Positions 16,604 to 26,672 are shown, counted from the first letter of the stretch. The stretch: DNA of 64,000 nucleotides from JAPOXR01 sp965221815 (GCA_965221815.1 OZ244915.1:2728001-2792000), one strand, 5' to 3'. The notes: generated by a model from the letters alone, not told the origin. Program-made: numbers and translations.

Positions 16604-19168
16604 ATGGCAGAATTGCCCTCCAAAGCCGATATCGTGATCATTGGACAGGGTGGAATCGTCGGGGCCTCGGTCGCCTATCACTTGGTCGAAAAAGGCTGGA
16701 CAAATATCGTCGGTATCGACAAATCCGCGATCCCGACCGATATTGGTTCCACCTCGCATGCCTCGGACTTCTGCTTCATGACTGCGCAGGACCGAACCAG
16801 TTGTTGGACCACGCGGTACAGCGTCGAATTCTACGAAAAACTGGGGCACTATGCACGTGTCGGCGGGCTTGAAGTCGCCCGACACGACGACCCAGAACGC
16901 ATGGAAGAACTAAAAAGAAAAATCGGGGCGGGCAAATGCTTTGGCACACGTGTCGAGATGATCGACGCAAAAACCGCCAAGCAGAAATTTCCTTTGCTGG
17001 AAGAAGGGATGATTCAAGGGGCCATGTGGGATCCCGATGCCGGACTCGTGGTCCCACGTTCGCAAACGGTTGTTAGCGAGATTGTTGAACGGGCGGTGGC
17101 CACCGGCAAACTCAAGATATTTCCCAACAATCCAGCGACCGGTCTCGAGATCGACAATGATAGAATTCTGGGTGTGCACACCGCCAAGGGTTACATTCGT
17201 ACCGATCATGTGGTGGTCTGTGCTGGTCTCTGGGGACGGATAATTGCCCAAATGGCCGGTGAGGATTTGCCCATGATGCCGGTTGATCATCCGCTGTGTT
17301 TTTTTGGGCCTTATCGGGAACTAGAGGGGACGGGCAAAGAGATCGGTTTTCCGTTGCTTCGCGATCAGGGCAATTCGGCCTATCTCAGGGACACCGGAGA
17401 CCCCCTTACAACTGAGGGGGGACAAATTGAGTGGGGATACTACGAGGAGACAGAACCGCGCCTTGTGCATCCCCACGACCTGCTAGAGAAAGAGGAGGCA
17501 CGACTCTCCCCTTCGCAGCGAGACCTCGACGTAGAACAGGTCATTGGCCCCCTTGAACGGGCCATGGAAATCACTCCGATCCTCGCCGAACTTGGCTTTG
17601 ACAGCCGCCACTCGTTCAATGGCCTGCTGCAGGTTACAACTGACGCCGGATCGGTTGTCGGTGAATCGCCGCACACCCGCGGGATCTGGTACGCTGAGGC
17701 CATATGGGTCAAGGATGGACCAGGAATCGGCAAGATTGTCGCCGACCTGCTAACCGATGGTGTCACAGATATTGACATTCACAATATCGATATTGCCCGC
17801 TTCTATCCGATGCAAAAAACCCGGTCATATATCCATAACCGTTGTTATGAATCAGCCCTGAAGATCTACAATCCGGCAGTCCATGACCGCGAGCCTTACA
17901 CCAAGGGGCGACAGCTCCGCCGTAGCCCCTTTTGGTCCAGAGAGCAGGAACTTGGTGGGTATTTTATGGAGGTCGCAGGCTGGGAACGGGCGCATGGTTA
18001 TGCCGCCAACGATCACTTGATCGAGAAGTATAGCGACCGGGTCCCAGTGCGGCAGAACGAATGGGACAGCCGTCATTTCTGGCGTGTCTCTAATGCTGAG
18101 CATCTTGCAATGTCGGATCATGCGGGCATGATTAATCTCTCGCATTTTGCGATCTACGACATTTCCGGCAAAGACGCTGAAAGGCTGATGGAATATCTGT
18201 GTGTCGCCAAGGTGGGAGGCACGACTCCGGTTGGTAAAGGCATCTATACACATTTTCTTGATCAGCGCGGCGGTATTCGCGCCGATCTGACCGTGTTGCG
18301 CCTAGGAGAGGATGACTATCGGGTCATTGACGGTGCCGATGCCGGTCATCGGGACTATATCTGGATGACGCGGACGGCGGCAGATCTGAATCTGGACGTC
18401 CGTATCGAAGATCGCAGCGATCATCTGGCCTGTCTGGGCTTATGGGGACCCGAGGCCCGAAATATTCTGCAATCTGTTGCCGACGATCCTGATGCGCTGG
18501 AGAACGAGAATTTTGCCTTTGCCACCGCCAGACACATCGCTGTGCGAGGTATTCCGGTCCATGCCTTCCGGATTTCCTTTGTGGGTGAGCAAGGCTGGGA
18601 ACTGCATGTCCCGTTCAGCTATGGTTTGTCATTGTGGGATCTCATCTTTGACACAGGTGCAATACCGGTTGGTATTGAGACTTACGCCAACAGCCGTCGT
18701 CTTGAGAAGGGTTTCCGGCTCCAGAATGCTGATTTGTTGACCGAATACAATTTATTTGAGGCCGGACTTGCTCGCCCCCGTATCAAGGATGCTGAATTTC
18801 TTGGTAAAAGCGCCTTGTCAGAGCAAAGCCAGCGCCCACAGCAAATCGCCTACCTCTCAACCTTGGTGATCACTGACAATACTGATGCCAAAGGGGTGGC
18901 GCGCTATCCGATTGGGGCCTGTCCGATTCTGGACCCTGGAACCCAAAAGGTTCTCGCGGACAGTCTTGGACGGCGGTCCTATTCGACCAGTATTGCTTTT
19001 GGCCCCTCAGTCGGCAACAATATTGTGATGGGTTATTTGCCTGCTGCTTATGCTGAAGACGGCCGTGAACTTTTGATTGAATATTTTGGCGAAACATATC
19101 CAGCGCGGGTTACGGCAGTGGGTTGCAAAGGGCTTTACGACCCTGATAACCTGCTCCCCAGAAGCTGA
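16604..19168 (+). CDS. FAD-dependent dehydrogenase/aminomethyltransferase fusion, dimethylglycine or sarcosine dehydrogenase-like
   Basis: The 854-residue protein has an N-terminal DAO-type FAD domain with the dinucleotide-binding IVIIGQGGIVGASVAYHL at residues 11-28 and a C-terminal GcvT-like domain (about 470-840). This layout is shared by dimethylglycine dehydrogenase, sarcosine dehydrogenase and related N-methyl amino acid demethylases, which oxidise an N-methyl group and pass the C1 unit to tetrahydrofolate. The substrate is not determinable. It is intact and isolated between IS debris, with no sarcosine oxidase subunits or C1 genes next to it. Confidence 0.85.
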   Translation: MAELPSKADIVIIGQGGIVGASVAYHLVEKGWTNIVGIDKSAIPTDIGSTSHASDFCFMTAQDRTSCWTTRYSVEFYEKLGHYARVGGLEVARHDDPERMEELKRKIGAGKCFGTRVEMIDAKTAKQKFPLLEEGMIQGAMWDPDAGLVVPRSQTVVSEIVERAVATGKLKIFPNNPATGLEIDNDRILGVHTAKGYIRTDHVVVCAGLWGRIIAQMAGEDLPMMPVDHPLCFFGPYRELEGTGKEIGFPLLRDQGNSAYLRDTGDPLTTEGGQIEWGYYEETEPRLVHPHDLLEKEEARLSPSQRDLDVEQVIGPLERAMEITPILAELGFDSRHSFNGLLQVTTDAGSVVGESPHTRGIWYAEAIWVKDGPGIGKIVADLLTDGVTDIDIHNIDIARFYPMQKTRSYIHNRCYESALKIYNPAVHDREPYTKGRQLRRSPFWSREQELGGYFMEVAGWERAHGYAANDHLIEKYSDRVPVRQNEWDSRHFWRVSNAEHLAMSDHAGMINLSHFAIYDISGKDAERLMEYLCVAKVGGTTPVGKGIYTHFLDQRGGIRADLTVLRLGEDDYRVIDGADAGHRDYIWMTRTAADLNLDVRIEDRSDHLACLGLWGPEARNILQSVADDPDALENENFAFATARHIAVRGIPVHAFRISFVGEQGWELHVPFSYGLSLWDLIFDTGAIPVGIETYANSRRLEKGFRLQNADLLTEYNLFEAGLARPRIKDAEFLGKSALSEQSQRPQQIAYLSTLVITDNTDAKGVARYPIGACPILDPGTQKVLADSLGRRSYSTSIAFGPSVGNNIVMGYLPAAYAEDGRELLIEYFGETYPARVTAVGCKGLYDPDNLLPRS

Positions 19169-19225
19169 TTGACCCCAACAACCGCCCCACCCCTATATTG
19201 ATTACTGATTCACAGAAGGTTTCAG

Positions 19226-19246
19226 GGCGGGGTCGGATATCCCGCC
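19226..19246 (+). terminator. Possible terminator hairpin after the dehydrogenase gene
   Basis: GCGGGG and a downstream CCCGC can pair about 60 bases past the stop codon. No T-run follows; weak evidence. Confidence 0.2.
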
Positions 19247-19384
19247 GTGTCGCCTTCGGCCGGAAACATATGAGTGTGAGGCCGTTGCGAATCTGCCACT
19301 AACGGGCCTTGGCCTGAACTTCATTTTTCCGTAAAGCGAGATTGTCCTGACATGGCAAGGGTGAGGGGGTCGATTCGCCTTTGA

Positions 19385-19620
19385 TTAACGTGTCTTGGGA
19401 TTGGGAACAGTTTTGGTGGGGTCGATATTGAGCAGTTCGATGGCCCGTTTTTGGAGGGGTGTGGGTTTGGCGCACAACTGGAAGGGTGTCTCGGGGCATT
19501 CGGCGATGACCACCGTATTCAGCGTCAGTGCGGCGAGGAGCGTCGTCATGCTGTGAACGGGCAGTCCATCGGGGGTGTGTTGTGTCCGTGCTTTTTCAGC
19601 AGCGCTTTCCGAGACTTGCG
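19385..19620 (-). mobile_element. C-terminal remnant of a DDE transposase
   Basis: The minus frame reads TPDGLPVHSMTTLLAAL, then PTPLQKRAIELLNIDPTKT before the stop. This looks like the tail of IS1634/IS4-type transposases, which often end in a similar PTPLQ.RALELL phrase. The rest is missing; upstream it abuts an ISKra4 fragment. Confidence 0.5.
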
Positions 19621-19631
19621 CGGGGGCGACG

Positions 19632-20424
19632 GGTGAGGACCTGCGGCGTTGTGGCCCAACAGGGCAGCCATGGGGCGATGCTGACACAGGTACTTTTGCC
19701 CGGCTTCCCGAACCGGGAAAGATCTGTCTGAAACGCCGATCAGTCAGGAGGTGTGGCACTGGAGGCCGCAGTCGGGCGCGGCGGATCGAGAGTTGAAGAT
19801 TGTCGCCATCGCCTATGGGGCCCGGGACAACGGGACTTGTCTGGAAAGTTTGACCCCGGACATCCGGCTCATCGATGTCTGGCCGGCCTGCCCATCTCTC
19901 AAGGCCGCAGCCGGGGCCGAGAGTGCTAGGAGCACGGCGTGGTTCGATACAGACAAGGCCATCCTGACAGATGATCCCCATTGCGTGGGCCCGGTGATCG
20001 ATGCATTGCGGTCTCTCCAGAGAAAAAGCCCCGGGGCCGGCGAGATCACCACCGCCATTGGGTCTGTCCGCAGCCACCGCCAGCGGATGCGTGATCGGGA
20101 GGCCCGCGATGCCGGCTCTCCCATCGGCAGCGACCCCAAGGAGGCGGCGCACACAATGATCGTCAACACCCGGCTCAAGCGCAGCGGCCAGCGCTGGGGG
20201 CGTGCCGATGGCCAGGGTGTTCTCACTGTCCGGGCCCGGCTCACATCGGGACGCTTTGACAACGTCTGGGCCCAACTGGTCCACAGACGGCGCCACGCCA
20301 GCGCCTGTCCCGCCGCGGCCAACGACAATCTCACGCCTCTCGCCAAAGTCGCCTGATGATTCGCCGAAAGCAACCCATCAGGAATCAAGCAGGGTCCAAA
20401 CCCAGCCAGAGGGGAATCACTCCC
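19632..20424 (+). mobile_element. 3' half of an ISKra4-family element
   Basis: The frame to the stop at 20356 encodes the C-terminal half of an ISKra4 transposase, including RDNGTCLESLTPDIRLIDV, SVRSHRQRMRDREARDAG and RLKRSGQRWGRADGQG. It keeps the native C-terminus ending NDNLTPLAKVA, which the other copies have lost. The conserved GSGAVEAA of the better copy reads GSDPKEAA here. The element end GGGAATCACTCCC lies at 20412-20424. The N-terminal half is absent and replaced by a different transposase remnant. Confidence 0.75.
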
Positions 20425-20594
20425 CATTGATAAATCTGAATTGCCTCAGGATGCCGATGTCGTTATTTTGGTGAATTATATACCTGACGATCCATCATAC
20501 TATAAGTAGTGATTATGAGGGATTGATAATAGAATATGTAGTCGTTCGCGGAGTTAAGTATATAAATCCCTTATTTTGGATAATAGTGAGCTAG
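20425..20594 (+). pseudogene. AT-rich 3' scrap of an unidentified gene
   Basis: Directly after the ISKra4 end, the plus strand reads IDKSELPQDADVVILVNYIP for about 27 codons to a TAG, then a shifted frame gives LIIEYVVVRGVKYINPLFW to a stop. The composition is much more AT-rich than the rest of the window. It could be the tail of a foreign gene cut by the IS, with one frameshift. No family recognised. Confidence 0.3.
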
Positions 20595-20852
20595 TGGCGA
20601 GAAACACCGTCCGATGACGTGCGAGAGTACCGCAAACAATGGGGGCTTCGGGCTCGTTTGGACTGGGATGGTAACAGACGTATAAGCGTAAAGTGGCGGT
20701 CTGAGGTGATTCGCCGCGCCTTACCTTCCCGATCAGGGATAGGGATATGGCATCCATAACGAGTGGCCCATTCTGCCGGAACCGGTCCAGCAGACCCCAT
20801 TTCGTCCCCCGCCGCCTTGCGGTGCGCAGCTGGATTGCCGAGGGAATTGCCG

Positions 20853-22229
20853 ATGGCCTATATCAGCCTCTTCGATATGTTCAGGATCGGCATTGGTCCG
20901 TCAAGTTCGCATACCGTTGGACCCATGGTTGCGGCTTCCCGTTTCGTCGAAGGGCTGCGGCAGGCCCGGATGAATCCGACTCGAATCCGTGTGTCCCTGC
21001 ATGGTTCCCTTGCCTTCACAGGTCGTGGTCATGCCACGGACCGGGCGGTCATTCTCGGTCTATCCGGTTGCCACCCAGCACGTTTCGATGCGAAGCGGGC
21101 AGACAGAATCATGGCCAAAATTTCGACCCGCCAGGAGATTTGTCCGCCAGACTTTCCCTGCGTGGCGTTCGATCCGGCCACCGATCTCATATTTGATCGA
21201 AAACGCAGACTGCCCGGACATGCCAATGGCATGACCCTGACGGCATTAACGGCGTCCAGAGAGACAATGTTCTCCGAGACCTACTATTCCATCGGCGGCG
21301 GCACGGTCGTCACGGCCGCGCAACTGGCCAATCAATCCTTTCGTGAACAGCATGATTCCGTGCCCCACCCTTTTTCGACAGCCGATGATCTCGTTAAGGC
21401 GGCGAGTGAACATCACCGCGGGATACCCGGCATCATGAGTGAAAATGAACGGGCATTGCGGCCGCAATCCGAAATCGAGACGAGCCTTGCTAGAATCTGG
21501 GCGGTGATGAAAGACAGCATTGCGCGCGGATTGCGTACCGAAGGAACGCTGCCCGGCGGACTGCGTGTCAAACGGCGGGCGCCAGAAATCTACCGCGCGC
21601 TGCTTGCAGAGCGACAGGCCAACAGCGTGCCACCGCATGTGATCAATGACTGGATCTCGGTTTATGCCATGGCCGTCAATGAGGAAAATGCCAGTGCCGG
21701 ACAGATCGTGACCGCGCCAACCAATGGGGCAGCCGGGATCGTTCCGGCAACGATCAGATATTATCTTGACCATGTTCCGGCCGCCACTGAAGAAAAAGTC
21801 GACGACTTTTTATTCGCCGCCGCGGCCATCGGCGGAATTATCAAGACAAATGCCTCTATCTCCGGCGCGGATTGCGGCTGTCAGGCCGAAGTGGGGTCCG
21901 CCGCGGCCATGGCGGCAGCCGGGCTGTGCCAGATACTCGACGGGACGCCGCGCCAAGTGGAGAATGCCGCCGAAATTGCGCTTGAGCATCATCTGGGTAT
22001 GACATGCGATCCGGTGGGCGGTCTGGTCCAGATTCCCTGTATAGAGCGCAACGGTCTGGGCGCGATCAAGGCTGTATCAGCAGCCTCGCTCGCACTCCGC
22101 GGTGATGGACAACATGTCATCCCGCTTGACGCCTGTATCGACACAATGCGGCGCACCGGGATCGACATGCACGAAAAATACAAGGAGACAGCGCGCGGCG
22201 GTCTGGCCGTCAGTATTCCAGAATGCTGA
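20853..22229 (+). CDS. sdaA: L-serine ammonia-lyase (L-serine dehydratase), single-chain iron-sulfur type
   Basis: The 458-residue protein converts L-serine to pyruvate and ammonia. It has the beta-domain start SLFDMFRIGIGPSSSHTVGPM and the alpha-domain cysteines in DCGCQAEVGSAAAMAA and MTCDPVGGLVQIPC that hold the 4Fe-4S cluster. I chose the ATG at 20853, preceded by GAGGGAATT; the open frame extends 30 codons upstream but with no family sequence. Its neighbours are an IS graveyard and a convergent polyamine-type binding protein. A shared terminator-like hairpin follows it. Confidence 0.95.
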   Translation: MAYISLFDMFRIGIGPSSSHTVGPMVAASRFVEGLRQARMNPTRIRVSLHGSLAFTGRGHATDRAVILGLSGCHPARFDAKRADRIMAKISTRQEICPPDFPCVAFDPATDLIFDRKRRLPGHANGMTLTALTASRETMFSETYYSIGGGTVVTAAQLANQSFREQHDSVPHPFSTADDLVKAASEHHRGIPGIMSENERALRPQSEIETSLARIWAVMKDSIARGLRTEGTLPGGLRVKRRAPEIYRALLAERQANSVPPHVINDWISVYAMAVNEENASAGQIVTAPTNGAAGIVPATIRYYLDHVPAATEEKVDDFLFAAAAIGGIIKTNASISGADCGCQAEVGSAAAMAAAGLCQILDGTPRQVENAAEIALEHHLGMTCDPVGGLVQIPCIERNGLGAIKAVSAASLALRGDGQHVIPLDACIDTMRRTGIDMHEKYKETARGGLAVSIPEC

Positions 22230-22432
22230 CAGCGAGGGGGCTCAGAGTGATCCGCAATGGGCCGATGTCAGGGTTAAACCACCACCCTCTGTTGCCGGTG
22301 AACACGAAAGGCGGTCACTGGAATAGAGGGGCCCGCGGATTCTCAGGCGCGGGCACAGGCCAACAAAATTCACTTGGATCACACAAGGGTGTGTCTTGTT
22401 GCGGCGGGGTTGTGCGGGGCTTGAGGATGGTT

Positions 22433-22458
22433 CGGACAGGTCCCGCAAGACCTGTCCG
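22433..22458. terminator. Bidirectional terminator-like hairpin
   Basis: CGGACAGGTC (22433-22442) pairs perfectly with GACCTGTCCG (22449-22458) around a CCGCAA loop. It lies between the convergent stops of sdaA and the solute-binding protein and could serve both. T-rich tracts after it are short. Confidence 0.55.
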
Positions 22459-22471
22459 ACTGTGTTCCGGT

Positions 22472-23590
22472 TTATTTGGCCAGCCACGCTTGAAACCGGG
22501 CATCCAGATCGTCACGATAATCCGCCCACCACACATAATTGAAGAGGAACGTATTCTCGGCATTGTTCGGATCCGTGGGCATATGGGGCGCCATGTCAAT
22601 GCCGAGTTCGGCATGCGTGGACACCAGGGCAGCCGAGGATTCGCGCGCCGGACCATACGAAATATACCGGGATTGGTCGGCAAGGCGCTGCGTGTCCGTC
22701 GCAAAATGCACGAAATCCAACGCCCGCGCCCGACGATCCTCCGGCAGGCCTGCGGGAATCACCCACCCATCAAGGTCAAACATCTGCCAGTCCCAGGCCA
22801 TGCCCACCGGCTGATTCTGCTCCTCAATCAACGAGAACAGACGCCCATTATAGGTGGAACCCATGAAAATCTCGCCATCGGCCAGCCATTGCGGGGTATC
22901 CGCACCCGCCGACCACCAGATCGTGTCGTCCTTGATGGTGTCCAGCTTGGCAAAGGCCCGCTGGATCCCCGCTTCGGTCTCCAGAACATCATAGACATCC
23001 GCATAAGCCACCCCATCACAGAGCAGGGCCCATTCCATATTGGCAATCGGCCGCTTCTCGAGCGCACGCTTGCCCGGATACGTGGCCAGATCAAACACAT
23101 CGCACGCCCCGGTGGGCAGGGCCACACCGGCGGGAACCTGATCGGTACGATACCCAAAGGTCGTCGAATACACGATCTGGGGAATAAAACACTCCGACAC
23201 AATCAGATCACCAAAATCCTCCGTGGGCAACGTCCCGTCCGGGGCCGGAGCCAGCAAGGCATTGTGATCAATCACCTCAATCAACCCCTCATCACACAAA
23301 CGAATGGCATCGGCTGGCACCACATCCACCACATCCCACGTCACATTATTGGCCTCGTCCATGGCGCGCAACCGCGCCGTCGCCTCGTTGCTGCTCTCCT
23401 CCCAGATAAACTCAACGCCATGCCTCTCCGCATACGGATTGGCATACGCCTTGACCTGACTGGCCTGATACGCCCCGCCCCAGGAAACCACCGTGAGGGA
23501 ATCCGCCAGATGCCCATCCGCAGTCGCCCCCAAAGGACCCATCAGACAGGCCAGACCAGCACCAGCCAACGCAAACCGTGTTGTCAACAT
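22472..23590 (-). CDS. Periplasmic polyamine-type ABC transporter substrate-binding protein
   Basis: The 372-residue product has a signal peptide (MLTTRFALAGAGLACLMGPLG, cleaved near ATA-DG) and a PotD/PotF-type fold: SLTVVSWGGAYQASQVKAYA at the mature start, TWDVVDVVPADAIRLC, and the hinge region GSTYNGRLFSLIEEQNQPVG. PotD-like proteins bind spermidine, putrescine or similar cations. Two ATGs lie side by side; the one at 23590 is better spaced from the AAAAGGAG site. No permease genes follow, and the ATPase gene upstream is a pseudogene, so unless it partners a distant transporter it is an orphan. Confidence 0.88.
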   Translation of the reverse strand: MLTTRFALAGAGLACLMGPLGATADGHLADSLTVVSWGGAYQASQVKAYANPYAERHGVEFIWEESSNEATARLRAMDEANNVTWDVVDVVPADAIRLCDEGLIEVIDHNALLAPAPDGTLPTEDFGDLIVSECFIPQIVYSTTFGYRTDQVPAGVALPTGACDVFDLATYPGKRALEKRPIANMEWALLCDGVAYADVYDVLETEAGIQRAFAKLDTIKDDTIWWSAGADTPQWLADGEIFMGSTYNGRLFSLIEEQNQPVGMAWDWQMFDLDGWVIPAGLPEDRRARALDFVHFATDTQRLADQSRYISYGPARESSAALVSTHAELGIDMAPHMPTDPNNAENTFLFNYVWWADYRDDLDARFQAWLAK

Positions 23591-23689
23591 CATCAACTCC
23601 TTTTCTCTATCTGCTGTTGATCTCTGAATTGCTCTCAAAAACTGTCGACCGATCTCACGACGAGTCCGGTACAAAAGCCCGACAATCTT

Positions 23690-23950
23690 CCGCACGCCAG
23701 CCGAATCCCCGTACCTCCGACGGAAAAGACAAATTTTTCGCCACAGTCATTTGCGGAAACAACGCATAATTCTGAAACGCCATGCCAATCCCCCGTCAGT
23801 GTGGCGGAATATGATTGATCGGCTGACCATTGAGCGTGATCCCACCATGCCTCGCCTTCCCAGACCCGCCAACATCATCAGACATGTCATCTTGCCGTCA
23901 TAAGACTTCTGAACCCGGTCGAAAGCCACAAACGCCGCGGCTTCACTCAC
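23690..23950 (-). pseudogene. Remnant of a PotA-type ABC transporter ATPase gene
   Basis: The minus strand holds successive pieces of a polyamine ABC ATPase: VAFDRVQKSYDG after a possible GTG start at 23950; then, after loss of the Walker A stretch, TCLMMLAG; then, after a frameshift, HGGITLNGQPINHIPPH, a TGA stop, RGIGMAFQNYALFPQMTVAK (the Q-loop) and NLSFPSEVRG. The rest, including the signature and Walker B, is deleted, and the solute-binding gene follows about 100 bases later. The gene is certainly dead. Confidence 0.75.
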
Positions 23951-24051
23951 AGCAAATCCAACCCCCTTACCATGACAGATGCCCACACAGGCAACTCATA
24001 ACAACACCCTAACAGAAATCCTACGACGAGTGCAAACCTCTGTCCCTGCTC

Positions 24052-25600
24052 GGGAGTGATTCCCCTATGGCTGGGTTTGGACCGGGGTTGATTCCTGATC
24101 GGTTTCATCTGGCGAATCAGGCGGCCCTGGCGAGGGGTGTGCGATTGTCGTTGGCCGAGAGGTGGGCGTGTTGCCGTTTGTGGGTCCGTTGGGCCCACAC
24201 GTTGTCAAAGCGTCCCGATGTGAGCCGGGCCCGGACAGTGAGACCACCCTAGCCACCGGCACGGCCCCATCTCTGGCCGCTGCGCTTGAGCCGGGTGTTG
24301 ACGATCATTGTGTTCGCCGCCTCGACAGCGCCGCTGCCGATGGGAGAGCCGGCATCGCGGGCCTCCCGATCACGCATCCGCTGGCGGTGACTGCGGACAG
24401 ACACAATGGCGGTGATGATCTCGCCAGCCCCGGGGCTTTTCCGCTGGAGAGATCGCAATGCATCAATCACCGGGCCCACGCCTTGGGGATCGTCTGTCAG
24501 GATGGCCTTGTGTGTCTCGAACCCCGCCGTGCCCTTGGCACTCTCGGCCCCATCAGCGGCATCGGCCGCGGCCTTGAGAGAGGGGCCGGCCTGCCCGACA
24601 TCGATGAGCCGGATATCCGGGGTCAAACTCTCCAGACAGGTCCCGTTGTCCCGGGCCCCAGCGGCGATAGCGACACTCTTCAATTCTCTGTTCTGCGCGC
24701 CCGCCTGCTGCACCCAGTGCCACACCTCCTGGCTGATCTGGCGTTTCAGACAGGTCTGGCCCGATTCCGGAAGACGCGCAAAAGTGCGCTGTGTCAGCAT
24801 CGTCCCCTCGCTGCCCCGTTGGGCCACAACGCCGCAGGCGGCCTCACGCCAGCCCGGGTCCGTGACCTGTCCATTCCACGCGTCTTCATGCATCCGCAGC
24901 ATCGTTCCATCCAGTGAGACCCGCAGGGCGACGGCTTCATCATGCCGGCTCTCATCACCCCGCATCTCTTCCAGTCGGTCATCGGCCTGATCCTCAAACT
25001 CCGGCCCCACCTCGGCCGTCAGCCGGATCAAACTGCTGGTCGCGGGGCCCGCCCCACAGATCCGCTGCCAGAGATCCGCGGCATCCCGTGCCGGCAGGCT
25101 CGCCATGATCGCCGCCGAGAGACCGGCGGCCGCAGGTGTCATCCCACCCGTGGTCAGACCCAAAACCTGCGCGACTGGCACCACGGAGGGTCCGGGACCA
25201 GACGGGCGAGACCGCGCCCGCGGAAAGGTCACGGTCCCGAACAGGGTTGTCGCCTGGCCCGGCGAGGCCGCCACCTGACGAGTGCTCTTCCCGTCAATCT
25301 GCAACCGGTCCCCATGATCATCCAACGCCGCAAAAGCCTGACCCAACAACCCACGGGCCAAACCCGCGACCGCATCGCGCAGATCGATCTCCGCCTGATG
25401 CGGGTCCTCCCGAAACAGGCGCGCCAGATCCTCCACAAGACCCGTGTCCTGCAACTGCGCCACCGCGGCCTGCAGGGTGTCCGCGATCCGCTGTCGCGCC
25501 TGCGCCATGTCCAGATCGGTCCTGGCAACAGAGATGTCAGAGTGTAGATAAGTCATCAGAGTGTTCCGTCTCAGTGGTCTCCATCATGGAGAGTTTTTAT
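24052..25600 (-). mobile_element. ISKra4-family element, best-preserved copy
   Basis: One end (GGGAGTGATTCCCCTATGGC) starts at 24052 and matches ends at 20424 (reversed), 30336 (reversed) and 60173. I could not identify the opposite end, which should lie between 25560 and the IS1-like element at about 25735. It contains the transposase pseudogene at 24117-25556. Confidence 0.7.
24117..25556 (-). pseudogene. ISKra4-family transposase with an internal TAG near the C-terminus
   Basis: The open part (25556-24249, 435 residues) has the ISKra4 layout: a helical N-terminus, RVSLDGTMLRMHEDAWNG with a catalytic Asp, KAILTDDPQGVGPVIDAL, and SPIGSGAVEAANTMIVNTRLKR carrying the conserved Glu. At 24249-24251 a TAG replaces the CAG seen in the 20.2-kb copy (GGC-CAG-GGT versus GGC-TAG-GGT). 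The same frame then continues for about 44 codons with the normal tail (TVRARLTSGRFDNVW) to a TGA at 24117. Only about 44 residues are lost, so a truncated protein might still fold. Confidence 0.8.
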
Positions 25601-25734
25601 CTCGGAACACGCGACCCTATCTGGCAGACAGACCCAACGACTCCACCCCGATCGGGTCAAATCCCACGATTTTTCCCAGGATTCCGCCACATCATCAAAA
25701 CGCACGCCATCAGGATTCAGAAAACCACGCGTTT

Positions 25735-26672
25735 TCAACAGGTTGAAAATTCACAAGTCCGCCATACGAGAACCACTCCCCCGACGAATCAACATTGTCG
25801 ACCAGGCAAGAACCTGAATAGTTACGTTGAAGGTATGAGCATTCGGGCCACGGCGCGGACTGCCGAGGTCTCCAAGAACACAGTTGCCAAACTGTTTGTT
25901 GATGCTGCAAAGGTCTCTGCGGCCTTTCAGGACAAGACTTTGCGCAATTTGCCGTGCAAGAAAGTCCAATGTGATGAAATCTGGTCATTTGTCTATTGCA
26001 AGGACAAGAATGTCCGGCGCGCCAAGTCGGCACCACGCGAGGCTGGTGATGTGTGGACATGGACGGCGATCTGTGCTGACACCAAACTTGTTCCGTCATG
26101 GCGGGTGGGGGATCGATCGGGGCAAACCGCGATCGAACTGATGGACGATCTGCGCGCGCGTCTTGCGAATCGGGTGCAGCTGACCACGGATGGATACAGC
26201 GCCTACCTGGAAGCTGTTGAGGGCGCATTTGGTGGCGACATTGATTACGCCATGCTGGTCAAGATTTATGGCGATTCAGGCAGCAAGTCACCAGAGAAGC
26301 GTTATAGCCCTGCAGAATGCACAGGGGCCAAAGTCAGACGCATTGAAGGCCGCCCAGAACAGAAACATATCTCAACCAGCTATGTTGAAAGGCAGAACCT
26401 GACCATGCGCATGAGCATGCGGCGGTTCACACGTCTGACTAACGCCTTTAGCAAGAAGTTGGAAAACCATGCGCACAGCGTGGCCCTGCACTTCATGCAC
26501 TATAACTTCTGCCGCATTCATCAATCATTAAGCGTCACCCCGGCTATGGAGGCTGGCGTGACGGATCGGCTGTGGGATCTGGATGACATTATCAACTTGA
26601 TTGATAAGGCCGCGCCAAAACCGGCTCGCCCCAAAACTTACAAAAAGCGAATTTCAAACTGACCCACTACCA
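25735..26672 (+). mobile_element. IS1-like element, left part eroded
   Basis: The right end (ATTTCAAACTGACCCACTACC) after the transposase gene is repeated, slightly altered, at 3834-3856. The left part is degenerate: upstream of the transposase the sequence contains no usable start, and the left end is uncertain. Confidence 0.6.
25835..26662 (+). CDS. IS1-family-like transposase, N-terminally incomplete
   Basis: From the ATG at 25835 the 275-residue product reads MSIRATARTAEVSKNTVAKL (helix-turn-helix), then VQCDEIWSFVYCKDKN with the first catalytic Asp, LTTDGYSAYLEAVE with the second, and STSYVERQNLTMRMSMRRFTR with the Glu, all typical of IS1-type DDE transposases. Family proteins usually have about 20-30 more residues before VEGMSIRAT; the frame is open upstream but the sequence there is not family-like. 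All catalytic residues are present, so it may be functional if a start is available. Confidence 0.8.
   Translation: MSIRATARTAEVSKNTVAKLFVDAAKVSAAFQDKTLRNLPCKKVQCDEIWSFVYCKDKNVRRAKSAPREAGDVWTWTAICADTKLVPSWRVGDRSGQTAIELMDDLRARLANRVQLTTDGYSAYLEAVEGAFGGDIDYAMLVKIYGDSGSKSPEKRYSPAECTGAKVRRIEGRPEQKHISTSYVERQNLTMRMSMRRFTRLTNAFSKKLENHAHSVALHFMHYNFCRIHQSLSVTPAMEAGVTDRLWDLDDIINLIDKAAPKPARPKTYKKRISN

Noticed and set aside
22223..23620. Plus-strand open frame of 465 codons opposite the solute-binding protein
   Set aside because: The minus strand encodes a complete periplasmic binding protein with signal peptide; the plus frame has no recognisable motif and overlaps the terminator hairpin.
25136..25834. 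N-terminal extension of the IS1-like transposase frame
   Set aside because: This part runs antisense through the ISKra4 transposase and is Pro/Arg/Ser-rich noise; family sequence starts only near 25820.
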